From the NCBI RefSeq assembly GCF_900109055.1, contig NZ_FOIV01000002.1:186001-250000 (forward strand): 64,000 nucleotides of DNA, written 5' to 3'. Position numbers and translations under genes: made by a program. Shown here in pieces: positions 51,151 to 61,237 of the stretch. Position 1 is the stretch's first letter; every line of letters starts with the position of its first letter. Origin of the DNA: Prevotella sp. khp7. GTDB taxonomy: Bacteria; Bacteroidota; Bacteroidia; Bacteroidales; Bacteroidaceae. The notes under the pieces are model-generated. The model was not told the DNA's origin. It ran no database searches and saw only the letters and a program-made list of their open reading frames with translations.

Positions 51151-54100
51151 TTAGAATGTTACGTTAACACCGAAGATGAAGTTGCGGGTTGAAGGTGTGT
51201 TATAACCTACGATAGGCATTCTGTGACTACCGAATGAGTAACCTACAGCCGTATTCTCGTTTGACCAAGAGTTGGTTTCTGGATCAAGTCCGCTCTCGTT
51301 GTTGTATGGCGAGAAGAGCACGAATGGATTCTGAACGGTAGCATATACACGCAGACGGCTGATACCAAGATCCTTTACAGCCTGCAGCTTATCGAAGTTG
51401 TAACCCAGAGTGATGGTGCGGAACTTCAGGTAACCAGCATTGAAATAACCCAATGTAGAACCGTACTTGGGGTTATCGCTGCTCATAATGCCACCTGGTT
51501 TTGGATATTTTGCACCAGTGTTCTCCTCGGTCCAGTAGTCAACGTCGAGGTTGTTACGACGACCAGAAAGCATGTTCAAGTAACCATTTGAAGAGTGGAT
51601 GGCAGAAATCAGCTTACCACCAACCTGGAAGGCACCGATAACAGTCAGATCGAAGTTCTTGTAACCAACAGTTGTATTGAAACCACCGATCAGGTCAGGC
51701 TCCATGCTCATAATCTGACGGTCGTCGGGACCAATCTGGCGGCTTGGCGTTACACCGTCCTCCAGGAAGTCGCCCTTAGAAGCATCACCACGATACTTAA
51801 CCTTAATCATACCTACGTTTCCACCTGGCTCAAGAATGTTCATGTAGGGATCACCCTCCTGCCACAGACCTTCATATTCGTAGTCGTAGATAACATCGAT
51901 TGGATGACCAACGAACCAGAGGTTTGCCTCATCCTGATCCTTGCCAGAGGCCAACTCAACCAGCTTGTTGCGGTTCTGATAGAAGTTGACACCAGCCTCC
52001 CAATTCCAACCGTTCTTGTTGTCGAGGATGATACCGTTCAGAGAGAACTCCCAACCCTTGTTCTGAGTCTTACCGATGTTACCAGTATAGCTGTTTACAC
52101 CTGATGTATCTGGAAGCTTTACGCTGAGCAGGATATCGTTAGTTTTCTGAGTATAGTACTCGAACGATCCAGACAGACGACCATTGAAGAACGAGAAGTC
52201 GAGACCGAAGTTCCAAGTCTTAGAGTACTCCCAACCAAGCTCAGGGTTAGGCAGAGAGTTCACATAGTAACCTGACTTATAGGTAGAGCCGAAGTTATAG
52301 TTACGTGTAGCCAGACCTCCAAGAGTAGAATATGGGTTGATACTCTGGTTAGAAGTTTCACCATAACCTACACGAAGTTTCAGGTTGTCGATCCACTTCA
52401 GATCCTCCATAAAGCTCTCACGGGCAATGTTCCAACCGGCACTTACTGCAGGATATGTGTGCCACTGATGACCCTTAGCCAGACGTGAAGAAGCGTCCGA
52501 ACGGAGGGCAGCCGAAATCATATACTTATTATCATAAGAGTACATGACACGACCCATCCAAGAAATCAGACCGCTCTGCCAGTAGTTGTAACCAGTGAGG
52601 TTAGCCTGACCAATAGCCTTGTCAAGTGCATAGTACTGGAAGTAGTCGGCAGGAATATCCTGTGCTGATGCACCACTCTGCTCATAAGTTGTCTGCTCAG
52701 CAGAGTACATGGCAACAACATTCAAGTTGTGCTTCTCGGCGAAAGTACGATCAAATGTGAGCAGGTTCTCAACAGCCCAGTTACGGGTCTGGTTCTCATA
52801 GACAGAACCGCTGTTAACAGCGTTGGCATCCTTATTGTTAATACCAGTACCTGTGAAAGAACCACTCTTAGAAGAACGGAAGTTAAGACCTACGTTTACA
52901 CGATAGCTCAATCCCTCGATCCATGGGCACTTCAACTCGGCAAACAGGGTATTATACGAACCGATACCCTTGTTCTCGCTCAACCATATATCCTTGTCGC
53001 GCTCTACTGTCTCCTTTGTAACCACAATCTGGTCGTCGGCAGGCAGAGCGTTGTAACGCTTCAGGTTACCATTCTCGTCGTATGGGCTTGACAGAGGTGA
53101 CGAACCCAGTACAGCGTACATGTTGTTCACACCCTGAGTTTTACGATAGCTATTGTTGGTGCTCAAGCCGAAACGGAACCATTTTCCAACCTTCTGGTCG
53201 AAGTTACCACGGATAGAAACACGGTCGTAACCCTCGGTAGGAACAACAGATTCATCCTTATAATAACCAGCGCCAAAGCTGTAGCTACCGCCATTGGTAC
53301 CACCAGCAACACTCAGGTCGTGGTTATAGCTGATACCTGTCTGATAGTACAAATCCTGCCAGTCGGTATTGGTGGTTTCGCTCTCGTCGAGTGAATTCTG
53401 GTACAGACCTGCATACTGACGCATCTTAGAGAACGTAGGTCCATCCATCATAGGATACTTGTGGAAAACCTTCTTAAAGCTTACATAACCATTATATGTA
53501 ACCTTGGCAGGTGTGCCCTGAGCTCCCTTAACGGTTGTGATGATGATAACACCATTAGCACCACGAGAACCATAGATGGCTGTTGCAGAAGCATCCTTCA
53601 GGATATCCATTGACTTGATGTCAGCAGGATTGATATCAGAGAGCTGACCCATGAATGGAATACCATCGAGCACGATCAGAGGGTCGTTACTTGCGGTCAG
53701 TGAGCGCTGACCACGAATACGAATCTGCATCTCAGCACCTGGCTTAGACGATGTCTGTGTCATGAGCACACCAGCTACACGACCTTGCAGGGCCTGGGCA
53801 GCGTTAGTAGCAGCAATCTGATTCAGTTTCTCACCACCGATGTTGGCTACAGAACCTGTAACGGCTTCGCGGCGCTGGGTACCATAACCGATAACAACCA
53901 CTTCGTTAACTACGTGGCCGTCTTCTTTCAGGTTTACGCGTACATTATCACCAGCCTTTATTTCCTGTGGTTTGTAGCCGACATAAGAAATAACGAGCGT
54001 AGCGCCTGGCTTAACATTAAGAGAGAAGTTACCTTCAAAGTCGGTGACTGTACCATTGTTGGTACCCTTCTCCATGACCGTGGCACCAATCAGTGGACCC

Positions 54101-54246
54101 TGAGAGTCTGAGACCTGACCAGTAGCCTGCTTCGTTTGCTGAACGGAAGCTACAGATTCGGTAGCTGCCGAAGCCTGCTGTGCAGTGATCATGCCCAAGA
54201 AGCACAATCCTACCAACATGGCTGTTTTCTTTGCTTTGAAACTCAT
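51151..54246 (-). CDS. SusC-like TonB-dependent transporter (second pair)
   Basis: 1031 residues. Signal peptide (to about 27), carboxypeptidase-like domain (ATGQVSDSQGPLIGATVMEKGTNN), EVVVIGYGTQRREAV box, plug (GEKLNQIAATNAAQALQGRVAGVLM) and a 22-strand barrel ending in NFIFGVNVTF. Clearly distinct in sequence from the first SusC, so a different glycan is likely. No glycoside hydrolase gene is linked to this pair in the window, so its enzymes would have to be elsewhere. Confidence 0.95.
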   Translation of the reverse strand: MSFKAKKTAMLVGLCFLGMITAQQASAATESVASVQQTKQATGQVSDSQGPLIGATVMEKGTNNGTVTDFEGNFSLNVKPGATLVISYVGYKPQEIKAGDNVRVNLKEDGHVVNEVVVIGYGTQRREAVTGSVANIGGEKLNQIAATNAAQALQGRVAGVLMTQTSSKPGAEMQIRIRGQRSLTASNDPLIVLDGIPFMGQLSDINPADIKSMDILKDASATAIYGSRGANGVIIITTVKGAQGTPAKVTYNGYVSFKKVFHKYPMMDGPTFSKMRQYAGLYQNSLDESETTNTDWQDLYYQTGISYNHDLSVAGGTNGGSYSFGAGYYKDESVVPTEGYDRVSIRGNFDQKVGKWFRFGLSTNNSYRKTQGVNNMYAVLGSSPLSSPYDENGNLKRYNALPADDQIVVTKETVERDKDIWLSENKGIGSYNTLFAELKCPWIEGLSYRVNVGLNFRSSKSGSFTGTGINNKDANAVNSGSVYENQTRNWAVENLLTFDRTFAEKHNLNVVAMYSAEQTTYEQSGASAQDIPADYFQYYALDKAIGQANLTGYNYWQSGLISWMGRVMYSYDNKYMISAALRSDASSRLAKGHQWHTYPAVSAGWNIARESFMEDLKWIDNLKLRVGYGETSNQSINPYSTLGGLATRNYNFGSTYKSGYYVNSLPNPELGWEYSKTWNFGLDFSFFNGRLSGSFEYYTQKTNDILLSVKLPDTSGVNSYTGNIGKTQNKGWEFSLNGIILDNKNGWNWEAGVNFYQNRNKLVELASGKDQDEANLWFVGHPIDVIYDYEYEGLWQEGDPYMNILEPGGNVGMIKVKYRGDASKGDFLEDGVTPSRQIGPDDRQIMSMEPDLIGGFNTTVGYKNFDLTVIGAFQVGGKLISAIHSSNGYLNMLSGRRNNLDVDYWTEENTGAKYPKPGGIMSSDNPKYGSTLGYFNAGYLKFRTITLGYNFDKLQAVKDLGISRLRVYATVQNPFVLFSPYNNESGLDPETNSWSNENTAVGYSFGSHRMPIVGYNTPSTRNFIFGVNVTF

Positions 54247-54288
54247 ACGTTTTGGTTTTGTTAGTTAATAATCAATTAATTTAATAAA

Positions 54289-54315
54289 AAATCTGCCGCA
54301 AAGGTAGGCAGATTT
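54289..54315 (-). promoter_or_regulatory. Promoter of the second susC, -7 box inside an inverted repeat
   Basis: The minus-strand -7 box TACCTTTG (54306-54299) lies exactly between AAATCTGCC (54289-54297) and its inverted copy GGCAGATTT (54307-54315). A 9-bp mirror around the -7 element would allow a regulator, probably the HTCS encoded next door, to control opening of the promoter. No -33 TTTG was found at the right distance. Confidence 0.65.
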
Positions 54316-54361
54316 CTTTTTAGAGGCTTTAACGTATGTTTCACTTCATTTCATTTTTGTT

Positions 54362-57300
54362 TCAACCTTGTTTTTTGGCTACTTTTTGCTCCATATACTC
54401 TGTTGGCGAGACTCCAAACTGTTTACGGAAGACCGTAGAGAAATGCGCCAAATTACTGAATCCTACAGAATAAGCAACCTGCGTAACATTGATTTTCTGT
54501 TCTTCTAACAGACGTACTGCCTGTTCCAAACGGATGTTACGTATAAACTCGCTGACTGGCAGACCTGTCATCTCCTTCATCTTACGATGCAGCTGAGCCC
54601 GACTGATACCCACCTCCTTCGTCAGCACTTCAACATTGAAATCGCTGTCATCCAAATGTTCGTTTACAACTTTCATGATTCGCTCCATCAGAGCCTCATC
54701 ATTTCCTTTCACCTGCTTCTCCTCGACCTTGTCTTTCTGCTGTTGGGTACCAGAATACTTGCCTTTCAAGCGTAAGTTCTTACTTATCAGATTATTGATA
54801 ATCACATGTAGCTCATCCATATCAAAAGGCTTTGCAAGGAAAGCGTCGGCCCCTTTCTCAAGACCTTCCAAACGATTGGCCACATCCGATTTTGAAGTCA
54901 GCATCACCACTGGGATATGTCCAATATTCATGTTCGATTTAATCATTCTCAGCAATGTAAAGCCATCCATTTCCGGCATCATCACATCAGACACCACAAG
55001 GTCGAACTGCTTATCCTGATCTACTGCCAGCAAAGTCCGAAGCGCCTTTCTTCCACTAGTTACAGCAGTAATATGATAAAAAGCTCCTAATTCTTGCGAG
55101 ATGTACTCGCCAATCTCAACGTCATCATCAACAACTAATACATGATAATTTGACTGCGATTTTGGCTTTGCCTGTCGCTCTTTTTCCTCGGCTACAAGCA
55201 ATTCATCTTTTGTCAGGTGACTGTTTCCTAACGGCAAACGTACGGTAAACACACTACCCTGTTCGTTCTCACGATTTGCAGCCTCAATAGTTCCATGATG
55301 CATCTCAACCATCATCTTACAGAGGTTCAAGCCGATTCCAGTACCTTCAATATGCAACGAGCGTGAACTACTACCCTGATAGAAACGGTCAAAAATTTTA
55401 TGTACATCACCCTTGATTCCCATACCATTATCAAGGACTTGCAACTCCGCCGTCTGACCTGGGCCTTCGGCTACACGCACCTCTATTTCGCCTCCATCAT
55501 AGGTATACTTGAAGGCGTTGGAAAGCAGGTTGTCAATCACCTTATCTATTGAGGTGCGATCGAACCAAACCTTCAACTGGTCTATTGCCGGTACGTATCT
55601 GAAACCCATGCCTCTTTCTTTTGCAGTATATTCATATGACTTCAGGATATTACCAACATACTGTACCATATCGGTTTCCTGACATTGTAACTTCATCTGC
55701 TGTTTGTCTATTTTACGAATATCAAGTATCTGGTTTACCAGATTCTGAACACGTTGGGCATTATGCTCAATCGTCTTCAGTTCCGATTTCAAATCACTAT
55801 CTAATTCGCGCTTCAACAGTTTATGTAACGGACTCATGATAAGTGTTAACGGCGAACGGATATCATGGGTTGCATTTATCAGGAATTTCATCTTCTCCTC
55901 GTCAAGTTCCTGCTTACGTCTGCGAATATACGCCCAAATAAGTACGCCAACCACAAGAAGAGTTGCTAATATATATATAAGGTACGCCCACGATGAACGA
56001 TACCATGGCGCACGCACAATGATGCGATACACCTGCGAATCTGTATAAGCACCGTTATCATAAGCTCTAACCTCCAATACATAAGAACCTGGCTGCAGAT
56101 GTGTAAAAGAGATACTATTACTGCCTGCCGCTGTCTGCGTCCACTCCTTAGAACCGTTTAAACGATATTCATAAACAACATTTTCTGTATTCGAGTAGTT
56201 TAATAATGAAAACTCCATTGTAAAGAAGTTGTCGAGATATGACAATTGAAAACGGTTGCTTTGCTCCAAAGCCGTCGTAATCACATACTCGTCATCAGAT
56301 AAAGTCTTGCAGTTAACTGGAATACCACCTAAAAACAACCCTGTCAAATGAACAGAATTCTGCCTGTCTTGTCTATTTCTCAAAGTCGCAGGTTGGAACA
56401 AGGTAATTCCATCACTAATTCCGAAACAAATGGTACCATCAGCTTTCTTAATAGCAATATCCGACACGTATTCACGTGTTATCAACCCGTTGCCATAGAC
56501 ATGTGCAATAAATCTGTTTTTATTGGCCTGATACTGCCATATACCCATAGAAGAACTACACCACAAATCACCAAAGTCATCCTGCATAATGCCACAAATA
56601 ACCTTACCTGCCAAAACCTCTGCTCTAGGACAAGGTATAAAATTTCCCTTTTTGCTGTCATAAAGAAAAAGTCCCGTATCGGTGCCAGCCAGAATCCGAT
56701 GAGCCGCATCTTCATAAAGCGCAGTTACCCCCTTACCCTCCAACTGTACCTCCCAGCCATAGGGTCTAAAGAAATCATTCTCAGGATCATAGCAACACAG
56801 ATTTGAGGAGGTGCCTAACCATAGTTTCCCATTGCTGTCTACCATCATCGACATAACCCAGTTATTATGCAACCGCCCTTTTTCTTTGTTTGTTTGCTGC
56901 ATGTTATAGTTTCTCAGCTCTTTTGTCTTCTGGTCATAAGAACAAAAGCCTTTCGAATAGGTTGAGAAATAAAGGAGCCCCTTGCCATCGTCTGCCATTA
57001 CGTTAATGTAGTCGCTATCAAAATCCACCTCTTTCTTATAAGCACCTGTCTGTGGGTTATAGGAATAGAGCCCTTTGCCCGTACCAATCCAATAGTTACC
57101 TTGTTTGTCACGATAGATTGAATATGTGTCGGACGGAGAAGCCGGATGAGCTACAACCTTTCCATTAGCATCAAGGCCATAGATACCATTGTTCTGCACC
57201 GCACACCACGTCATACCATTATCACCTTGACACACGGAGGTTACAGAGCCACCAATACTGACATTCTGTGCAGAGAATTCCCAAGTAGTGAACAAAGGCT

Positions 57301-58273
57301 CATGCTGAGGCAGTAACAGCAGTCCGCGTTTCAAGCATCCCACCCAGAGGTTATCCTGGTTATCTTCAAACAAAGCCCATACATTTGAGGTGTTCAGGTC
57401 AAAGGATCCGCTAGTGTATTCATAACGTTGAAGTTGACGGGAACCGCGTGGTATCCAACAAAGTCCCTGCCCGAGAGTCCCTATAAACAGGTTACCAGCC
57501 TTGTCGAGGAATGCACTACGTAACTGGACATTCTCACTACCCAAAACACTAATATCGAAGAAATCGCACTGCAATTTTCCATTTCGATAGAAGGCCAAAC
57601 CTTTTTTACACACCATCAAAACACCTCCTTCATAACTGATAAAATCAGTCACCGTTCCAACGGGCGATTCAAAAGTCCGGATGGTATGACGCCTATCATT
57701 CTGTCTGATTGTGACTATTGGAGCAGAACCTGCCTTCCAGAAATTTCCCTTTTCATCGATCATGATATGACTGAAATAGTCTTTATCGTCAGCCTTGGAA
57801 TAGTTGTTTACTGCCACAACCTCGAGTGTTCTGATATTTACCCGAAAGAGGCCGTATCCTGCCGTTCCTATTAACAGGTGCGTGTCATTTTCTTGTATAA
57901 TGTCATTCACGCGAGCCGATGCAATCTCAGGGAATTGAACTCTCTCGAATTCGTCGTTTGCACTATTATACCTACAAAGTCCAGTACCACAACCAACCCA
58001 CATAGACCCCATATTATCAACAAAGAGCACAACGATATTGTTACTATTGACTGAGGCGGGGTTATTTTTATCATGCAGATAGTTTGTAAAACGATAGCCA
58101 TCGTATTTGTTCAGGCCATATTCTGTGGCTATCCATATATAACCCGTCTTGTCCTGACAGATGTCTGTAATCTGGTTACTCGACAGTTTATCAGATGTAT
58201 AGAAATGCTGCGTCTGACTTGATATGGTCAGATTGAAAATGAAACACAAAGATAATAAGACAAATTTCCTCAT
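54362..58273 (-). CDS. Hybrid two-component system regulator (HTCS)
   Basis: 1303 residues in one chain: signal peptide, about fourteen sensor propeller blades in two sets (many IWIATEYGL, LWVGC and YWIGTG motifs, about 30-660), Y_Y_Y domain (about 690-760), a membrane helix near 761-783, a histidine kinase with H803 in ATHDIRSPLTLI and an ATP-binding region (VIDNLLSNAFKYTYDGGEIEV, about 918), a receiver domain with D1096 in VVSDVMMPEMDGF, and a C-terminal AraC-type HTH (about 1205-1303). Such proteins sense an oligosaccharide in the periplasm and switch on the linked SusC/SusD genes. It is encoded next to and in the same direction as the second SusCD pair, 115 nt downstream of it. Confidence 0.95.
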   Translation of the reverse strand: MRKFVLLSLCFIFNLTISSQTQHFYTSDKLSSNQITDICQDKTGYIWIATEYGLNKYDGYRFTNYLHDKNNPASVNSNNIVVLFVDNMGSMWVGCGTGLCRYNSANDEFERVQFPEIASARVNDIIQENDTHLLIGTAGYGLFRVNIRTLEVVAVNNYSKADDKDYFSHIMIDEKGNFWKAGSAPIVTIRQNDRRHTIRTFESPVGTVTDFISYEGGVLMVCKKGLAFYRNGKLQCDFFDISVLGSENVQLRSAFLDKAGNLFIGTLGQGLCWIPRGSRQLQRYEYTSGSFDLNTSNVWALFEDNQDNLWVGCLKRGLLLLPQHEPLFTTWEFSAQNVSIGGSVTSVCQGDNGMTWCAVQNNGIYGLDANGKVVAHPASPSDTYSIYRDKQGNYWIGTGKGLYSYNPQTGAYKKEVDFDSDYINVMADDGKGLLYFSTYSKGFCSYDQKTKELRNYNMQQTNKEKGRLHNNWVMSMMVDSNGKLWLGTSSNLCCYDPENDFFRPYGWEVQLEGKGVTALYEDAAHRILAGTDTGLFLYDSKKGNFIPCPRAEVLAGKVICGIMQDDFGDLWCSSSMGIWQYQANKNRFIAHVYGNGLITREYVSDIAIKKADGTICFGISDGITLFQPATLRNRQDRQNSVHLTGLFLGGIPVNCKTLSDDEYVITTALEQSNRFQLSYLDNFFTMEFSLLNYSNTENVVYEYRLNGSKEWTQTAAGSNSISFTHLQPGSYVLEVRAYDNGAYTDSQVYRIIVRAPWYRSSWAYLIYILATLLVVGVLIWAYIRRRKQELDEEKMKFLINATHDIRSPLTLIMSPLHKLLKRELDSDLKSELKTIEHNAQRVQNLVNQILDIRKIDKQQMKLQCQETDMVQYVGNILKSYEYTAKERGMGFRYVPAIDQLKVWFDRTSIDKVIDNLLSNAFKYTYDGGEIEVRVAEGPGQTAELQVLDNGMGIKGDVHKIFDRFYQGSSSRSLHIEGTGIGLNLCKMMVEMHHGTIEAANRENEQGSVFTVRLPLGNSHLTKDELLVAEEKERQAKPKSQSNYHVLVVDDDVEIGEYISQELGAFYHITAVTSGRKALRTLLAVDQDKQFDLVVSDVMMPEMDGFTLLRMIKSNMNIGHIPVVMLTSKSDVANRLEGLEKGADAFLAKPFDMDELHVIINNLISKNLRLKGKYSGTQQQKDKVEEKQVKGNDEALMERIMKVVNEHLDDSDFNVEVLTKEVGISRAQLHRKMKEMTGLPVSEFIRNIRLEQAVRLLEEQKINVTQVAYSVGFSNLAHFSTVFRKQFGVSPTEYMEQKVAKKQG

Positions 58274-58295
58274 TGTTTTGGTTTTTAAGTTGGTG

Positions 58296-58326
58296 CAAAG
58301 GTAAGCATAATCCCCGAAACAGCCAA
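58296..58326 (-). promoter_or_regulatory. Promoter of the HTCS gene
   Basis: On the minus strand: -33 TTG (58326-58324), 20-nt spacer, -7 TACCTTTG (58303-58296), 22 nt before the ATG at 58273. A consensus promoter suggests low-level constant expression of the sensor. Confidence 0.75.
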
Positions 58327-58368
58327 CAAACTTACATAGAAATCTGCTTTTCTATATGTCTCAATAGT

Positions 58369-58971
58369 TTATAAATAATATATACCCTCTGGGCCCATAT
58401 TCATCAAAAGGTCCAAAATTGAGAGATTTGGAAGGAATCCGTATTTTTCCTTATATACTTGATAATAAGGCTTTAACAGAAAGTCTGAATCTGATACGGG
58501 ATGTTTCGGACGGATTGTCTCACGATAATCTTTCTCTGAAACATCCGGCATATACATCTCTGTAAGAGACACTACAGGCTGTATATCGATTAGCTCACAT
58601 ATTTTCTGACGGATAGCCTCATTGAAATCGAGCAGAAACGTCCAACGCTGTTCGAAAAACGGACGAATATCATCTTGATAATACTCAAAAAAAGGTGATT
58701 CTCCATAGGCACTCTTCAAGGCATTCCAATGCAGATGTCGCCAATTACCATGATCACTGATGCGAATATCCTTTATCAGCAAACTGTCCCCATGTTCCAC
58801 TGGCACAGTAAGTGTCTGAACACCATTGGTCGTAGCAATGAGACAACGGTTGCGGTAAGTCTGTTTTGAGAAATTCTCCCATTGTTCTATTTGCACAGAT
58901 TTGGCCCGATGTAGTTTCTGATACCACTGCACCGGGCCAAAATATGTTGTACTTAGCAGAATGTTCTCCAC
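58369..58971 (-). CDS. WbqC-like family protein
   Basis: About 200 residues of the WbqC family (often encoded with polysaccharide or envelope genes; biochemical role unclear). It starts VENILLSTTYFGPVQWYQKLHRAKS, the typical N-terminus of the family, and continues with QTYRNRCLIATTNGVQTLTVPVEHG, NWRHLHWNALKSAYGESPFFEYY and FLLDFNEAIRQKICELI. The start is best placed at a GTG (58971), because a longer open frame runs back into lepB and makes no family sense. It begins 10 nt behind the lepB stop, so the two are probably cotranscribed. Confidence 0.75.
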   Translation of the reverse strand: MENILLSTTYFGPVQWYQKLHRAKSVQIEQWENFSKQTYRNRCLIATTNGVQTLTVPVEHGDSLLIKDIRISDHGNWRHLHWNALKSAYGESPFFEYYQDDIRPFFEQRWTFLLDFNEAIRQKICELIDIQPVVSLTEMYMPDVSEKDYRETIRPKHPVSDSDFLLKPYYQVYKEKYGFLPNLSILDLLMNMGPEGIYYL

Positions 58972-58981
58972 CTTAGATAAC

Positions 58982-60412
58982 TTACTTGATATTATCCACA
59001 ATCCGCCCCAGCCTACTCCAGCGTATACCACTAAAGCCATGACGATCCGGATCGCTCGACCACCAGATGAAGATAGGCTTACCCACGATATGATCCTCAG
59101 GTACAAATCCCCAGTAACGTGAGTCGGCTGAGTTGTGACGATTATCACCCATCATCCAATAATAATCCATCTTAAAGGTATACTCCTTCGCTTCCTTACC
59201 ATTAATGAGAATTTTACCGTCTTTAATCTGCAAGTCATTATTTTCATAAACCTTGATAGGACGTTCATAGATGGCGATATTATCAAGATTAAGCGTGATA
59301 GATTCACCCTTCTTCGGAATCCAAACTGGTCCATAATTGTCTCTTGTCCAGTGTTTATTTCCGTTTAGCGGATATATTTCTAAATCGTTTACCTCTGTAT
59401 TCAGTTCAACACTCTCTACAATATCCTTTCTTGCCTTCAGCACTTCCAAAGCCCGTTTCGTCAAAGGAAGATATCCCGCGGTGTTCAGGCTCGTCAAATC
59501 TTCCATCGAAATGCCGAGATCTTCCATCATATCATCAGGGATAGCCTGCTTCAGTTTCAGACGATAGGTATACTGCACATTCTCTGGCTCTTTATTAGCC
59601 TTACCATCGAGATAGATGATATGGTTCTTTATCTGCAACGTTTGTCCTGGTAAACCAACACAGCGTTTTACATAGTTCTCTCGCCGATCCGTCGGACGGG
59701 TGATGATTTCGCCATATTCAGCAGCATTCTGACGAATCACATCACGACCTGCTGCATAGATGGCATCAAAGTACTTCACACGCATATCTGCCGACAATGA
59801 GTCGGGATCAGGGCGGTTAGGATAGAGCTGATAACCTATGCCATAACACATCTGATAGTAGTCGTAGGCCTGATATTGTGGCGCTGCGCACAGGGTGTCG
59901 CCTGCAGGAAAGTTGAAAACAACGATATCATTCAGTTCAACCTTACCCAGACCTTTTACACGTCGATAGTCCCAATGAGGCCACTCGATATAGCTCTTGC
60001 ACTCTACCACAGGCAGAGTATGCTGAGTGAGCGGCATCGTTAACGGGGTTTGTGGAATACGGGGACCATAGCTAACCTTTGAGACGAACAAATAGTCGCC
60101 TGTCAGCAGCGACTTCTCCAATGAGCTCGATGGAATCACATAGTTCTGGAAGAAGAACTGGTTGATGAAGTAGACAGCCACCAAAGCAAACACCAGTGCA
60201 TCTATCCACGACATGACAAACTTAACCGGCTTCTCGGCCTCTTTCCACCACTGCCACTTAATCTTCTTGGTGATATATACATCAAAGATGAAAGGCACTA
60301 CGAGCAGCCCCCACCAACTCTTAACCCAATAAAGGAAGAGCAGATAGAGCACCAGCACAACGATGAACTTCGCCCACTGCACCTTCGGATTGAATTCTTG
60401 CTTCTTTACCAT
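58982..60412 (-). CDS. lepB: Signal peptidase I
   Basis: Cleaves signal peptides of exported proteins at the outer face of the inner membrane. 476 residues, longer than E. coli LepB (324). Two membrane segments at the start (FIVVLVLYLLFLYWV, ALVFALVAVYFINQFF), the nucleophile in VIPSSSLEKSLLTGDYLF, the lysine in RRENYVKRCVGLPGQTLQI and a final box MMGDNRHNSADSRYWGFVPEDHIVGKP. The long stretch between the boxes (about 180-340) is a Bacteroidetes-type insert. Its ATG lies only 5 nt behind the -7 box of a full promoter. Confidence 0.95.
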   Translation of the reverse strand: MVKKQEFNPKVQWAKFIVVLVLYLLFLYWVKSWWGLLVVPFIFDVYITKKIKWQWWKEAEKPVKFVMSWIDALVFALVAVYFINQFFFQNYVIPSSSLEKSLLTGDYLFVSKVSYGPRIPQTPLTMPLTQHTLPVVECKSYIEWPHWDYRRVKGLGKVELNDIVVFNFPAGDTLCAAPQYQAYDYYQMCYGIGYQLYPNRPDPDSLSADMRVKYFDAIYAAGRDVIRQNAAEYGEIITRPTDRRENYVKRCVGLPGQTLQIKNHIIYLDGKANKEPENVQYTYRLKLKQAIPDDMMEDLGISMEDLTSLNTAGYLPLTKRALEVLKARKDIVESVELNTEVNDLEIYPLNGNKHWTRDNYGPVWIPKKGESITLNLDNIAIYERPIKVYENNDLQIKDGKILINGKEAKEYTFKMDYYWMMGDNRHNSADSRYWGFVPEDHIVGKPIFIWWSSDPDRHGFSGIRWSRLGRIVDNIK

Positions 60413-60417
60413 TTTAT

Positions 60418-60447
60418 CAAAATTACATTCACATCGGTTTGACGCAA
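60418..60447 (-). promoter_or_regulatory. Promoter of lepB, start codon right behind the -7 box
   Basis: On the minus strand: -33 TTG (60447-60445), 19-nt spacer, -7 TAATTTTG (60425-60418). The ATG begins at 60412, 5 nt after the -7 box, so the transcript would have almost no leader. Confidence 0.7.
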
Positions 60448-60492
60448 CGATATTTAAGGAAGTTGCATCTTTTCCAGACTTTAACCTATGTT

Positions 60493-61206
60493 TTAGAACT
60501 TAAACATATCAGAAATTGTCAGCAGACCCTGATGATCCTTTGTGTACTCGGCAGCCAGCACGGCTCCGAGGGCAAAGCCCTTACGGCTGTGAGCATCGTG
60601 GGTGATTGTAATCAGATCGGCATCAGAATCGTAACGAACGGTATGGATGCCAGGCACCTCACCACGGCGGATATGGTCTACACGCAGCAGTTTCTTATCC
60701 GTAGTATCTTCTGCCCACGCCTCTTTACGGTCAATATTCTCTACGATTTCATCGGCCAGCGTAATGGCTGTGCCGCTGGGGTGATCGAGCTTGTGCACGT
60801 GGTGCGTCTCCTCCATCTCTACATCGTATTGTGGAAACTGATTCATGATTTTAGCAAGATAACGGTTTACGGCTGAGAATATGGCCACACCTATCGAGAA
60901 GTTCGAAGCCCAAAAAAGTGTCTTACCCTCAGCACACGCCTTGCGAACTTCATCGCCATGATCTTTCATCCAACCCGTTGAACCACTGACAACCTTCACA
61001 CCAGCCTTCCAAGCTTTCAGATAGTTACCATAGGCCGCCTGTGGAGCCGTAAACTCGATGGCAACATCAGCCGAAGCAAAAGCAGGCGAATCAAAGTCCT
61101 GCTGATTATCGATATCGACAATACTCACAATCTCATGACCACGGCTCAAGGCTATCTGCTCTATCATCTTGCCCATCTTTCCGTAGCCGATTAAAGCTAT
61201 TTTCAT
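60493..61206 (-). CDS. dapB: 4-hydroxy-tetrahydrodipicolinate reductase
   Basis: NAD(P)H-dependent step in lysine and diaminopimelate synthesis. 237 residues, shorter than E. coli (273). The Rossmann loop IALIGYGKMGKMIEQIA opens the protein; the signature EETHHVHKLDHPSGTA carries the catalytic His and Lys, and SGSTGWM is the substrate part. A -7 box TATCTTTG lies upstream (61230-61237). Confidence 0.94.
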   Translation of the reverse strand: MKIALIGYGKMGKMIEQIALSRGHEIVSIVDIDNQQDFDSPAFASADVAIEFTAPQAAYGNYLKAWKAGVKVVSGSTGWMKDHGDEVRKACAEGKTLFWASNFSIGVAIFSAVNRYLAKIMNQFPQYDVEMEETHHVHKLDHPSGTAITLADEIVENIDRKEAWAEDTTDKKLLRVDHIRRGEVPGIHTVRYDSDADLITITHDAHSRKGFALGAVLAAEYTKDHQGLLTISDMFKF

Positions 61207-61229
61207 AATTAATTCGAATTAAAACGCTG

Positions 61230-61237
61230 CAAAGATA
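61230..61237 (-). promoter_or_regulatory. -7 box of dapB
   Basis: TATCTTTG on the minus strand, 23 nt upstream of the ATG at 61206. No -33 match. An 8-bp inverted repeat TTATAATT/AATTATAA flanks the region behind it (61240-61285) and may weakly terminate the upstream dprA transcript. Confidence 0.5.
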
